Shown: positions 8,305-17,965 of the stretch, piece after piece | Layout of the letters: each line of letters starts with the position of its first letter | How positions within the stretch are numbered: position 1 is the stretch's first letter | Origin: Bacteroidota bacterium | GTDB lineage: Bacteria > Bacteroidota > Ignavibacteria > Ignavibacteriales > Ignavibacteriaceae | Direction of reading: 5' to 3' | DNA length: 64,000 nt | NCBI GenBank assembly: GCA_020161395.1 | Contig: JAIUOE010000009.1 | Coordinates: 78,457 to 142,456 of the forward strand | The notes under the pieces: generated by a model | The model's database searches: none | The model's input: only the letters and a program-made list of their open reading frames with translations | Told to the model about the DNA's origin: nothing | Position numbers and translations under genes: made by a program

Positions 8305-8346
8305 AAAAAAGGTTGCTCAATAGTTGAGATTGAGACAACCTTTTTT
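8305..8346 (-). terminator. intrinsic terminator after the gene at 8415-12545
   Basis: AAAAAAGGTTG-CTCAAT (8305-8321) pairs with ATTGAG-A-CAACCTTTTTT (8329-8346) around a 7-nt loop, with one bulge. Read on the minus strand the second arm runs into a T tract, so it terminates the large minus-strand gene ending at 8415. Confidence 0.8.
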
Positions 8347-8414
8347 TGTTCGGAATTTAAGCCTGAGTCAATTTAATTCATAAATAATAGCTCAAAACTC
8401 ATAAGCAGCCTCTT

Positions 8415-11400
8415 CTACTTCAGCAGAATAAGTTTTCTGGTCTGGTTATACTCGCCTGAAATTATTCTGTAAAAGTAGATTCCAGAGTTCAGCGCCGAGG
8501 CGTCGAAATTAACTCTGTATGAACCTGCTGATCTGAAGTCATCCACAAGTACTGCCACTTCCCTTCCGAGAGGATCGAAAACGCTCAACTTTACATTTCC
8601 TGATTTTGGCAGGTTAAATGCGATTGTAGTTGACGGGTTGAACGGATTCGGGAAATTCTGCAGAAGTTCAAACTGTGTCGGAATCCCGGAATCTTTTATA
8701 TCTGTGGCACCGCAGTCGGGGGTGGTGATGCATATGGTATCACTGTGGCAGCAATAGTTATAAACAGTATCTCCCGGTACAACGGTCGTAAAAATCGCAG
8801 TCTGGAAACAGAGAGATGTATTTGGAGCAATTCCGGTTACAATCAAACTGTCAAACGGTGATACCTGACCCGGCAGGATGGAGACATTATTCACGAGGGT
8901 TTTCGAGAATGTTACTCCGGGTGCTGTCGGATGAATACCGTATCCTGTTGCAATAATGTTTGAATTGTTTTGCACACGGAACTTGAGCATGAATGAGCCG
9001 TTTGCTCTGCAGGTCAGGGTTTGGTCAATAATCTGCGAGCAGTCGTTATCGGGCGGAACAGTCGGGGTGCAACTGAACTGAAGAGTGTCGGTACACATCA
9101 CCACACCGTTTTTCATCCATCTCACAACAATTTTCTGGATAGGGTTAGTATATTGCGAGATGCTCATATTCAGGATGTTGTTGTATGTCCCTGTTCCAAT
9201 TCCGGTGGAGATCGGCATTTTCACGAGTGTAATGCTGTTGTTGGGCCATACATTTGTGAAGCCCCAGCCAGTAGTTGAAGCTGTGAAGTTTGTGAAAACT
9301 CCGCCTGAGATCAGCTCAAACTGTACACTCGAGAAGACCATTGTGCTGTTGTTGAAGAGAGATATGTCGTACGAACAATTCTTTGGGTTTCCGACAGCAC
9401 TTACTCCAAGCGAATCGCAGAAAGTGTAACAATCGGGGATAACTACCGTAATTGAACCATAACACCAGCAGCAACCGTCAGAACTTGTGAACTTCACTGA
9501 AAGTCTTACGGTATCACCAACTGAAGCACCTGAAATCAGCACGCTTTGAAGTCCCGAGATTGAACCGGGATTGACAGGTGGTGTAAGGGTTACATTCGAT
9601 GGATTCACTGTAACACCTGATGGAGAGACAACCGTATATTGAAGGGTCTTCATATCGAAGCCCGCATCATTTCTGAATCTGAATTTCAGAATCGGATTTC
9701 CATCATTACAGATTACAGTATCTTCAAGAATTGTCGTGCACGAAATCTGGCAATTTAGCGATACAGTATCGGAGCAGGCAATGTTACCTGAGGTATCGAT
9801 CCAGTTTACCACAACAAACTGGGGAGAGGTAACATAGAGGAGCGACATGTTGAAGAAATTGTTCAGGTTGCCGCCCGGTACAAGTCCTGAAGGAGGTGTA
9901 AAGATGTTGTTTCCTGAAGTGAACCAGTTTTGGAAGTTGGTTCCCAAGCCTGTTCCTGTGGTAAACTGGTTTGGAGCGAGACACAAAATCTGTATTGATG
10001 CGATTCCCGGAAGATTCGCAGGTTGATTCAGACTTAGCGCCCACTTGCAATCGTCGGGATTTGTCCTCACTGCTGTAGCCGAGAGGGAATCACAATGGAG
10101 AGTGGCTCTCATATTCCCGAAATTAACATTTTCGAGTTGCTGTCCTGCCGCAAGTGTTACAGAATGAGTTCCCGGGGCTGCGGGGAAAGTCTGAACCCAT
10201 CCCGGTTGCTGCACTTCTGATACAGTATAGTTTCCGGCGGGGAGATTGGTAAAACAGTAGTCGCCGTTGGCATCAGTCACAGCATAGGGAACTGTAGCGA
10301 TTCCAAGTCCGATCTGCCACCCCGGGAGACCCGGTTCATTTAAATCCATTATACCATTTCCGTTCAAATCGTTGAATTTGGTTCCGCAGATTGAAGCGTT
10401 GTTTGGTGGAACGGTATCTGTTGTTCCGCAGATCTGTACATTTTTATGGATGGCAAACGAGGGAGACATCGGGTTGCTCCCCACAGACGACCAGGGATAG
10501 ATTCTCATTTTGAATGTCTGTCCATTGGGTACCAGAGCTCCACCGGGAATTGTCTGGTTAAAAGTTTGTGTCGTTGTGTTTAAATAACTAAAAGTGCTTC
10601 CCAACTGGAAAGTATTCGACCAGTTGTTAACCGTATAATAGACTTCCCCCTGCAGGATATTTAAATTTGTTGTGAGTGGATTGTCAGAGTAGTTGAATGA
10701 AACACTGTTCACTGTCAGGCTGTGCCCGGGTGTTGGTGAGACTGTAAATTCGATATACCGGTTATGATCGCGGTTACCTGCGGGCCAGCCGGCAGTTCCC
10801 AACCAAAGCCTCTGCCCGTTGATTGTGTAAGGGAGAAAGACTGACATAAAGGGTGCCGAGGTGCCCGGAGACAAAGCCTCCGGTGTGGCGGATATATTTC
10901 CTGAGATAGTGGAAACAGATCCGTTACTTAGCAGATTCCATGTAACACAGGTGGAAGTTGGTGGTACATAGGGGTTTGATTCACCGCATATCTGAACACT
11001 GTTGTGGATTGCAAACGAAGGGCTCATCGGACTGCTCCCGACAGGAGAGTAAGGATATATTCTTACTGAAAATTGTTGTCCGACGGGTACAACAAGACCG
11101 CCCGGAATAGAGACATTAAATGTCTGCATTGCAGTATTAAGGTAGAAGAGTGTTCCTCCAAGTTGTGTGCTCGATGACCAGCCATCAGTGGAGAAATAGA
11201 CTTCTGACTGAAGTATGTTGAGATTTGTAGTCAGGGTGTTGTCACCGTAATTAAAGCCCACACTGTTCACGGTAAGTTGGTTACCTGCAGTGGCTTGCAG
11301 GGTAAACTCGATGTACCGGTTAGGGTCACGGGCTCCGGCTACCCATCCGGTGTTTCCCACCCAAAGACGCTGTCCTGTCGAAACATATGGTGTAAAAACG

Positions 11401-12545
11401 GACATAAATGGAGCCGATGTACCGGCGCCAATAACTTCAGCCGATGCTGTCATGTTAGGGGCTGTTGTAGTAACCGCTCCAGAGTTAAATAAATCCCAGG
11501 TTGTACAGGTATTAACCGGACATGAAAGTGTTTTTTTGTAAACCCCTCCGAAAGTGCCCGCAAAAACATGCGTTGGAGTCGAGACCATTGCTGTCACAGA
11601 GGTGTTAGTAAGTCCCGAGTTGTCACCCGCCCAGGTTAGTCCGTTATCAGTGGATTTACTTATACCTCCGAGGTTGGTTGCGCCTGCGTAGATATCCGTT
11701 CCGCATGTAAGAGCGAAAGCATCAACAGACCCGCCGGCGACGAAAGTCCATGATGCACCTGCATCTGTTGATCTGTAAATCCCGCCTCCGATGCTTCCGG
11801 CAAAAAGAGTTGAACCGACTGAAATGAATCCGCGGATATCGAGGGATAATATCCCCGAGTTTGCAGCTGCCCATGTGGCACCATTATCGGTTGATTTAAA
11901 GACTCCCCCGGTTGTGCCGGCATAAATCGCCGATCCGGTCCCGTAAAGTGCCCAGACATTCAGATTACCCAGTCCGGTATTCGATTGTGCCCAGGTGTTT
12001 CCATTGTTGTTTGAGATGTAGATACCACCACCGATCGATCCGGCGAAAAGTGTAGTGCCGGAAGTTAATAAACAATGAAAGCTTCCCGATTGCAAAAGGC
12101 TCCAGTTCCATGAGGGTCCGTTTGCCGATCTGTAGATACCCCCTGAAAGTGTAACGACGAATATATCGCTGCCGCTTGTGGTGAAATTCCTGGCGGTCAG
12201 AGTGGTCAAACCTGTATTTTCACCGTTCCAGTTTACACCGTCATCGGTACTTCTTAGTACTCCTGCATTTGTAGCTGCAAAAAGGTTTGTTCCGTCATAG
12301 AACATTCCGTTGATGGCTCCGGTGAGATTGGTTTGCTGCCACTGAGCAACTCCGGGCGAGACGAGGAGGACAAAGAGGAGCGGGATAAAAATCAGCTTCG
12401 GGGTTAGATTCGCCTTTTTCTCTTCAGGTGGTGAACCCGTGTCTTTTCCCCGTCTGATTATGATAACAGGTGACGATGACCGTTTTGCCTCTTTTTCTCC
12501 ATTGGATCGTGAGAAAAAGTTAATAACTGTCTGTAAAAAACTCAT
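8415..12545 (-). CDS. very large T9SS-secreted multidomain propeller/adhesin-like protein
   Basis: ATG 12545 with AAGGAG directly upstream is preferred over a start 11 codons earlier. The 1376-residue product begins with an unusually long polar stretch (about 38 residues, rich in Lys, Arg, Ser) before a hydrophobic segment LIFIPLLFVLLVSPGVAQ that looks like the signal sequence. Next come seven or so propeller units (STDNGATW-type, to about residue 340), a domain of about 185 residues present twice in tandem (each with GTSAPFMSVF, RLWxG and PMSPSFAIH), an SdrD/Cna-B-like domain (CGTKFNDLNGNGIMD), further Ig-like domains, and a T9SS sorting domain in the last 80 residues starting at NFPNPFNPSTT. 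It is predicted to be exported by T9SS and attached to the cell surface. Ligand unknown. Confidence 0.88.
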   Translation of the reverse strand: MSFLQTVINFFSRSNGEKEAKRSSSPVIIIRRGKDTGSPPEEKKANLTPKLIFIPLLFVLLVSPGVAQWQQTNLTGAINGMFYDGTNLFAATNAGVLRSTDDGVNWNGENTGLTTLTARNFTTSGSDIFVVTLSGGIYRSANGPSWNWSLLQSGSFHCLLTSGTTLFAGSIGGGIYISNNNGNTWAQSNTGLGNLNVWALYGTGSAIYAGTTGGVFKSTDNGATWAAANSGILSLDIRGFISVGSTLFAGSIGGGIYRSTDAGASWTFVAGGSVDAFALTCGTDIYAGATNLGGISKSTDNGLTWAGDNSGLTNTSVTAMVSTPTHVFAGTFGGVYKKTLSCPVNTCTTWDLFNSGAVTTTAPNMTASAEVIGAGTSAPFMSVFTPYVSTGQRLWVGNTGWVAGARDPNRYIEFTLQATAGNQLTVNSVGFNYGDNTLTTNLNILQSEVYFSTDGWSSSTQLGGTLFYLNTAMQTFNVSIPGGLVVPVGQQFSVRIYPYSPVGSSPMSPSFAIHNSVQICGESNPYVPPTSTCVTWNLLSNGSVSTISGNISATPEALSPGTSAPFMSVFLPYTINGQRLWLGTAGWPAGNRDHNRYIEFTVSPTPGHSLTVNSVSFNYSDNPLTTNLNILQGEVYYTVNNWSNTFQLGSTFSYLNTTTQTFNQTIPGGALVPNGQTFKMRIYPWSSVGSNPMSPSFAIHKNVQICGTTDTVPPNNASICGTKFNDLNGNGIMDLNEPGLPGWQIGLGIATVPYAVTDANGDYCFTNLPAGNYTVSEVQQPGWVQTFPAAPGTHSVTLAAGQQLENVNFGNMRATLHCDSLSATAVRTNPDDCKWALSLNQPANLPGIASIQILCLAPNQFTTGTGLGTNFQNWFTSGNNIFTPPSGLVPGGNLNNFFNMSLLYVTSPQFVVVNWIDTSGNIACSDTVSLNCQISCTTILEDTVICNDGNPILKFRFRNDAGFDMKTLQYTVVSPSGVTVNPSNVTLTPPVNPGSISGLQSVLISGASVGDTVRLSVKFTSSDGCCWCYGSITVVIPDCYTFCDSLGVSAVGNPKNCSYDISLFNNSTMVFSSVQFELISGGVFTNFTASTTGWGFTNVWPNNSITLVKMPISTGIGTGTYNNILNMSISQYTNPIQKIVVRWMKNGVVMCTDTLQFSCTPTVPPDNDCSQIIDQTLTCRANGSFMLKFRVQNNSNIIATGYGIHPTAPGVTFSKTLVNNVSILPGQVSPFDSLIVTGIAPNTSLCFQTAIFTTVVPGDTVYNYCCHSDTICITTPDCGATDIKDSGIPTQFELLQNFPNPFNPSTTIAFNLPKSGNVKLSVFDPLGREVAVLVDDFRSAGSYRVNFDASALNSGIYFYRIISGEYNQTRKLILLK

Positions 12546-12621
12546 AAAACACTCCTTGTTTTGTTGCAAGTTGCACACTCCGTCTTACAATTAAAACAGA
12601 GAGACAACGAACGGAGTGTTT
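12543..12621 (-). promoter_or_regulatory. possible ribosome-site-sequestering leader switch
   Basis: In minus-strand RNA order three segments can pair alternatively. Segment 1 (12621-12611) contains AAACACTCCGT. Segment 2 (12583-12575) is ACGGAGTGT and pairs with segment 1 over 9 bp. Segment 3 (12555-12547) is GGAGTGTTT, spans the ribosome-binding site just before ATG 12545, and also pairs with segment 1 over 9 bp. The two hairpins exclude each other, so pairing of 1 with 3 would hide the start signal. The pairing is direct sequence; regulation is inference. Confidence 0.4.
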
Positions 12622-12676
12622 CAGTTAGTTAAAGGGGTATGAGAGGAAATTAACGGGGGGAAGTATTGCCCGGTGT

Positions 12677-15600
12677 TTAACCTCCCGTTAATTTGTAGAG
12701 CGAGGAAGGAAGTGAAATAACCACTTCCGTCCCCTGAGATTCGGGCTTTTTACCTCCAAGGTCTTCGAACAGGATTGGTTGTGGAATCTCCATTTTTGAG
12801 CTAAGCAGGCGTAACCTTTCTTCGACAATCTCGATACCTTTAGAGATATGATCAGCTTTTTTGTTCATTTTTGCCTGCTGAATGCCGACTCCGTTATCGG
12901 TAATTTTGATAATCAGAGCCGTGTCTGTTTCTTCATGCATCTTAATATTTTCAAAATTGAAGGAGACAGTCAATTCTCCTTTTCTGCCCGAATCGATTAT
13001 GCCGTGCCAGAGGGAATTTTCAACAAAGGGCTGGATGATCATATTTGGAATCATCAGAGTCGCCGGGTTAATGTCATCACCTGTAATTATCTCCCACACA
13101 AATTTGTCTCCAAGCCTCAGTTTTTCCAGATCGAGATACAAACTCAGCCTGTATATCTCTTCAGAAAGGAGGATAAAACCACTTCCGGCAGTCTCGAGAT
13201 TTTTTCTCATCAGGTTTGCCATGGTTGCTATGTAGTTGTTGGCTTCCTCGTTTCTGTTGCTGTTGATAAGATACTGAACGGAATTGAGGGAGTTAAAAAC
13301 AAAATGAGGATTCATCATCGCAGAGAGTGCCTGATGCTTCAACTGATTAATTCTTTCCGTGAGATCCAGTTGTTCCCTGCTCCTCTTTCTTTGCAGATTG
13401 AGTTCCCAGCGAAGGATGAGGGGACCAGATACCAAAAAGAAAACTGCGATGATAACTTTGAACCAGATTGACTCGAAAAATCCCGGGCGAATAGTAAATT
13501 TGAGTGTTGCCGGTTTCCCCCAGTCTCCGTTGATATCCCTCGCTGAAACCTCCAGTTGATATTCTCCGTGGGACAATGAGACCGCGTTGATAAAATCGTT
13601 GTCAGTTTCAACCCACTCATCTTCCAACCGGTATCTGTATTTAACTGAACCGGGAGAGGAATAATTTAGTGCTGAAAATGAGATTAAAAGGTCGTGATAA
13701 TCCCTCTCAAGTTCAAAGAGATCATTGCCGAAAAAGGATTTCCCTCCCGACCTCACCTCAGTAAAAACAACATCACATTTTGGTGCGGAATAACTTTCAA
13801 GATAATTGAGATCGATTACCGAAACTCCACCGCTGGTTCCGACATCCAGTCTGTTTTTATCTTCGTCGTATAAAAGACAGAACACCTCGTTTGAGCCCAG
13901 TCCCCTGAACCGGTTAAAGACTTCTATTTTCGAATTGTCGTATAAAAACAATCCCCTGAGGTTACCAATCCAGATTCTCCCTTTTTTGTCAGTGACTACA
14001 GAGGTGGATGAGGAGAGGTCGTATCCGCCAATGCTGGCATAACTCCTCATTTTCCCGCTTGACAACTCATAATATGCTATCCCTTTGTCTGATGCGAACC
14101 AGATTTTATCCCGCCCGTCATTCCATATCCAGTTGATCCTGCTGTTTAGTATTGAATCGCCGTCAAAAAACATTTTGCTAGCGACCGGTCTGCCACCCGT
14201 AAACTTAATTTCTCTTACCATGCACAAACCGGCACCTGTGGCGATCCAGATATTCCCAAGACGGTCTTCCACTATATCATTGATACGGTTCACACTTTCT
14301 TTCTCGCCGAAGACAGGAAAAAAAAGAGTATCAAGGTCTTTTTTGTTGAAGTCCGGTTTCACATATATGATATTACCTCCGTAGCCGAACAGATACAGCC
14401 CCGATGAAGTTTTGCAGAAGGAAGTATAATTGACAAGATTGATAACTTTGCCTGCAGATGTTGCGCTTTTGATTCCCCTTGAGCCGAAAACACCACACAC
14501 AAACACCTGATCATCATAAAACTTTACATTGTAGATATATTCATTTGTGGTGGCATTTGCGCGGGTCTCAATTCTTTTAAATCCCTCACCTTCGAAGACA
14601 TTCAATCCGTCGAACGATGCGACAAACAACCCGAGAGTTTTATCCCTTGCTATAAAATTTATGTTATTGTTGCTCAAGCCGTCGGACTCGTTATACCGGG
14701 AGACATACAGATTATTCAGGCAGAAAACCCCTTTCCCGTGAGTGCTCACCCACAGGTTGCCCTGAGAGTCTTCAAGGTATCCATTGACATGGGTATTCCG
14801 GAGACCGAACTTTTTTCCCATATCGATTACCTTTTTCTCTCCGTTTTTAATCATGTAAAAACCGGCATTTAAAACAGAGAACCAAAGATTATTTCTGCTG
14901 TCACAAAACAGTTCCACAACTTCAGCAGAAATCACATCCGGGCTGATACTGTAAGTGTTTATAACCGAATTGTTGGATATTTCGTAAATCTTTCCTTTCC
15001 CGCCGACAAAGAAACCGCCATCTTTTTTTATAAAAAGAGAGAAAAACGGCTCATCAGGTAAGCCGGAGATGTTCTTTTTTGCAAAAATTCCATCTTTTAG
15101 AGTGAATAAACCCTGCTTTGCAGCCACGAGGAAACCCCCTTCTTCCATTGAAGCGATTCTTTGGACTGCCGGTGGATTCGTCATTATGGATAATGCACTT
15201 TTTCCTCTTTTTGAGTCTCCATCAACCACAAAAATCCATCCTGCGTTTTTGTAGGCATACAGTTTTTGCGGATTCTTCGAAAAGGGTTCTGTCAGTAAAT
15301 AAGTTATGGCGAACTGCTTCCCTGCGGGATATCGAAAGAAATTGTCAATCTTCCCGTTTTTAATAATATTTATGCCGTTCTCATAAGTGGCGGCATAGAT
15401 CTCTCCTTCACGCCCCAGTGCGAGAGAGACGATAGAGTTTGCGTTCAAACCGTTCTTGCTGTCGAAAGAGACAAAATGCTTTCCGTCGAATCTGCTCAAC
15501 CCCTGAAGGGTGCCGAACCACATAAATCCTTCCTTGTCCTGCATCATACTGAAGACTGTTGAGGAGGCGAGTCCCTCGTTCGAGGTGTAGTGATAAAAGG

Positions 15601-15679
15601 GAGGGGTCTGTGCTTTCAGAATCAGCGACAGGCAGAAAAGTATTAAACTTCCGGCAAGATTTCGCGTAAAACCTGTCAA
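12677..15679 (-). CDS. LytS-type sensor histidine kinase with periplasmic two-bladed-repeat propeller
   Basis: This 1000-residue membrane sensor has a signal or anchor sequence (about 8-23), a long region of Reg_prop repeats forming one or two seven-bladed propellers (about 30-640; units such as LWVSTHGKGVFCLN and IWIGNLRGLFLYD), a Y_Y_Y Ig-like domain (about 650-725, with YRYRLE and HGEYQLEVSARD), one transmembrane helix near 735-755, and a LytS-type kinase core. The phosphoacceptor is His792 in MNPHFVFNSLNS; the ATPase has the N box QPFVENSLWHG near 883-893 and DNGVG near 929. Architecturally it is a hybrid-sensor front end without an attached receiver; the receiver is the separate neighbour it overlaps by 4 bp. 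The stimulus is unknown, in relatives often a glycan. Confidence 0.93.
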   Translation of the reverse strand: MTGFTRNLAGSLILFCLSLILKAQTPPFYHYTSNEGLASSTVFSMMQDKEGFMWFGTLQGLSRFDGKHFVSFDSKNGLNANSIVSLALGREGEIYAATYENGINIIKNGKIDNFFRYPAGKQFAITYLLTEPFSKNPQKLYAYKNAGWIFVVDGDSKRGKSALSIMTNPPAVQRIASMEEGGFLVAAKQGLFTLKDGIFAKKNISGLPDEPFFSLFIKKDGGFFVGGKGKIYEISNNSVINTYSISPDVISAEVVELFCDSRNNLWFSVLNAGFYMIKNGEKKVIDMGKKFGLRNTHVNGYLEDSQGNLWVSTHGKGVFCLNNLYVSRYNESDGLSNNNINFIARDKTLGLFVASFDGLNVFEGEGFKRIETRANATTNEYIYNVKFYDDQVFVCGVFGSRGIKSATSAGKVINLVNYTSFCKTSSGLYLFGYGGNIIYVKPDFNKKDLDTLFFPVFGEKESVNRINDIVEDRLGNIWIATGAGLCMVREIKFTGGRPVASKMFFDGDSILNSRINWIWNDGRDKIWFASDKGIAYYELSSGKMRSYASIGGYDLSSSTSVVTDKKGRIWIGNLRGLFLYDNSKIEVFNRFRGLGSNEVFCLLYDEDKNRLDVGTSGGVSVIDLNYLESYSAPKCDVVFTEVRSGGKSFFGNDLFELERDYHDLLISFSALNYSSPGSVKYRYRLEDEWVETDNDFINAVSLSHGEYQLEVSARDINGDWGKPATLKFTIRPGFFESIWFKVIIAVFFLVSGPLILRWELNLQRKRSREQLDLTERINQLKHQALSAMMNPHFVFNSLNSVQYLINSNRNEEANNYIATMANLMRKNLETAGSGFILLSEEIYRLSLYLDLEKLRLGDKFVWEIITGDDINPATLMIPNMIIQPFVENSLWHGIIDSGRKGELTVSFNFENIKMHEETDTALIIKITDNGVGIQQAKMNKKADHISKGIEIVEERLRLLSSKMEIPQPILFEDLGGKKPESQGTEVVISLPSSLYKLTGG

Positions 15680-16422
15680 ACCGATCTCAATCCCGATTTG
15701 ATTTTCTTTACAAATTCAGCGGCTTTTCTGCGGGAAACTTCAACTTTGCTGCCATCGGACATCCTTACCCATCCGCCATCGGTAACTGAATACTCTTTAA
15801 CGCATTTCAGGTTGATGATGTGTGACTTGTGAACCCTGAAAAAGAGAGATTCAGGGAGAGAATCTTCAAAATCCTTAAGTGTCTTCGAAACTATTCTGCA
15901 TTTTCCCTCCCTGAGGTGGACAACTGAATAGCTTCCTTCAGCCTCAAGCCTTATAATCTCATTCAGATCGATTATGTTAAATCCATGGGTATCCGGGATG
16001 ACGAGTTTTTCCTCCTCAAAATAAGGGGCATTTTCCCCTTCTTTTTTCTTCAGTCCGATCAGTTTTTTAACAGTCAGTTTTAACTCTTTGATGTTAACCG
16101 GCTTCAGCAGATAGTCAACCGCTCCCGCTTTTACAGCTTTTATTCCGTAATCGGCATAAGCACTTACGAACACGACCATAAATTCGCGGTCATCGAATTC
16201 ACCCAAGAAATCGAAACCGTCGAGAACGGGCATGTTGATGTCGAGAAATACCACATCAGGTTTGAATTCCTGAACGAGTAACTTTGCCTCAACGGTCGAA
16301 TCCGCAGTGCCCGCCACCCTGATTTCAGGGCACCAGTTCTCGATTATCATCCTCAGATTTTCTCTGCCGTGAAATTCATCGTCGACGATAATAGCGGTTA
16401 GAACAGGATTTGGCTGCTCCAA
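15676..16422 (-). CDS. LytTR-family response regulator
   Basis: The 248-residue cytoplasmic protein has a receiver domain (about 8-125) with the acidic pair Asp14/Asp15, phosphoacceptor Asp61 in FLDINMPVLDG and the conserved Lys107 in LLKPVN, followed by a LytTR DNA-binding domain (about 148-245, with IIRLEAEGSYSVVHL and FFRVHKSHIINL). It is the first gene of the operon and overlaps the sensor kinase start by 4 bp, so the two form one translationally coupled two-component system. Targets are unknown; the secreted propeller gene at 8415-12545 just downstream is one candidate. Confidence 0.95.
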   Translation of the reverse strand: MEQPNPVLTAIIVDDEFHGRENLRMIIENWCPEIRVAGTADSTVEAKLLVQEFKPDVVFLDINMPVLDGFDFLGEFDDREFMVVFVSAYADYGIKAVKAGAVDYLLKPVNIKELKLTVKKLIGLKKKEGENAPYFEEEKLVIPDTHGFNIIDLNEIIRLEAEGSYSVVHLREGKCRIVSKTLKDFEDSLPESLFFRVHKSHIINLKCVKEYSVTDGGWVRMSDGSKVEVSRRKAAEFVKKIKSGLRSV

Positions 16423-16884
16423 AAGGCACCTCGACTGCTTTCTGTGAAAAAAAGGATTTTACGATTAGAATTTATCCAAAAGTATTATAATTTCTACTCA
16501 CTATTATAAAATACATTTCGCATGAGTATGATTTATTGAAATTTATCACCTTTCTTAGTTATACATTCTTCCTGTGTCGAGGCTTAAAGTAATTCCCCAT
16601 AAAAAGCGGGAGGCTCATAATTAGTCCCCACCCCGACTCATATGAATCCCCCCCCCTTAGACTACAACATCCGTGAAAAGTCGTCGAACATTAAATGCGA
16701 TGTCAAAGAATTTTATTAGCTTAAGAATAGCTTTTTTAGCATTTTATTGATTCCCAATGGTGTCTTGCTTTTTCAGCAACAAGCTGGACATTGATTTTTA
16801 TGCAAAATGATTTCTGGAGAATAAAATCTGGAAATTCAGGTTTTATTTGATAGAACCACAATTATTTGAAAAGGAAAGAGGCCG
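16423..16884. other. 462-bp divergent intergenic region, no gene seen
   Basis: This gap separates the response regulator (minus) from the DUF3800 gene (plus) and must hold both promoters. It is AT-rich at both ends. A run of nine C lies near 16650. I find no ORF with a plausible start, no strong hairpin and no repeat shared with other gaps. Confidence 0.5.
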
Positions 16885-17727
16885 ATGTATTTTTTCTATC
16901 TGGATGAGTCGGGGGAGAAAAACCCTGCTGTTAAAAAAGACGAACCATTTGTTTTACTTGCGTTAGGTTTGCATGAATATCAATGGAGGAAATTTGAAGC
17001 TAAAATTAATGATAAAAAACTTCAATTAATCAAAAGAATTTATGACACTGAAGGTGTAAAATTAGAACTGGCAGATGCTGAAATTCGCTCTTCTGATGTT
17101 AGAATCCCCAGAAACAGAAGAAATCATTCCTTCTTAAAATATTTGACAGAAGATGAGTTGAGTCAGCTGATTGATTTGTTTTACAGCCAATTCGAAGAAA
17201 ACCATATAACAATTTTTTCTGTGGTAGTAGATAAAAGCAAAATACAAACTTATCTTGATTTGGAAAAACTGTTTAAGAAGGTTTATGAATTATTGTTGGA
17301 GAGGGTAGAAAACTTCTTAAATTCGGAACATCCAAAGCAAAATTCAATATTTGTTTTGGATAACACAAATAAACAGTTGAACCGAAGTATTGCCATGAAG
17401 CATTCCTTTTTTCTTAGAGATGGGACATCTGCTAAAGTTAAAATAAAACATGTTATCGAAATTCCTTTCTTTGTAGAGAGCTACTTGTCAAATGGAGTCC
17501 AACTTGCAGACCTTTGTGCATACAATGTTTACAGAGCATTTCTGGATCAAAACAGTTCTTATCCCTTCTTCAAAAAGATTTTACCCTACTATCACAAGAA
17601 TAAAAACAGGAGAGCTGATAAAATTGAAGGACTAAAAGTATTTCCGGAAGATAACAGATGGGCTGATTTTATAAAAGAGGTTGAAAAAGAAAGAGCCCTG
17701 ATTCTCTCGAACCGGGCTCAAAAATGA
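16885..17727 (+). CDS. DUF3800 domain protein
   Basis: The 280-residue protein starts with FYLDESGE (Asp7, Glu8), and has a second conserved patch NGVQLADLCAYNVYRAF near 203-220; these are the two acidic signature regions of DUF3800, a family thought to have an RNase H-like fold and often found in defence or mobile regions. Catalysis is not established. AAGGAAAGAGG supports the start. Its base composition is more AT-rich than the metabolic genes to its right, hinting at transfer. The stop codon abuts a structured RNA candidate (17728-17777), an association known for this family. It stands alone, without an obvious partner protein gene. Confidence 0.85.
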   Translation: MYFFYLDESGEKNPAVKKDEPFVLLALGLHEYQWRKFEAKINDKKLQLIKRIYDTEGVKLELADAEIRSSDVRIPRNRRNHSFLKYLTEDELSQLIDLFYSQFEENHITIFSVVVDKSKIQTYLDLEKLFKKVYELLLERVENFLNSEHPKQNSIFVLDNTNKQLNRSIAMKHSFFLRDGTSAKVKIKHVIEIPFFVESYLSNGVQLADLCAYNVYRAFLDQNSSYPFFKKILPYYHKNKNRRADKIEGLKVFPEDNRWADFIKEVEKERALILSNRAQK

Positions 17728-17777
17728 CGTCCAGCCCCCAATGAAGGGGTATCGAGCCTGCTCGGAGGCACTGGACG
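17728..17777 (+). ncRNA. three-way-junction RNA candidate, DUF3800-associated type
   Basis: Starting on the base after the DUF3800 stop, CGTCCAG (17728-17734) pairs perfectly with CTGGACG (17771-17777). Inside are two hairpins: CCCC/GGGG (17736-17739 with 17746-17749, loop AATGAA) and CGAG/CTCG (17753-17756 with 17761-17764, loop CCTG), then a GAGGCA junction strand. To my knowledge Rfam holds a set of DUF3800 RNA motifs found beside such genes; this fits that pattern. There is no T tract, so a plain terminator is unlikely. Confidence 0.6.
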
Positions 17778-17965
17778 ATAAAAGCATTTCAAATATACTA
17801 ATTTTTTCAAATCAATTCAACATAATAATTCAGTTTTCCACGCGGAATGACAATACGAAGAGTTAAGTGGTTTTTCTATCTGCTTCCTTTCAAAAGTAAT
17901 CATGACAATTACTTCCCTCACTAAAACGCCATTTCACCCTTTGGAATTAATTCTTGGAATTCTTC

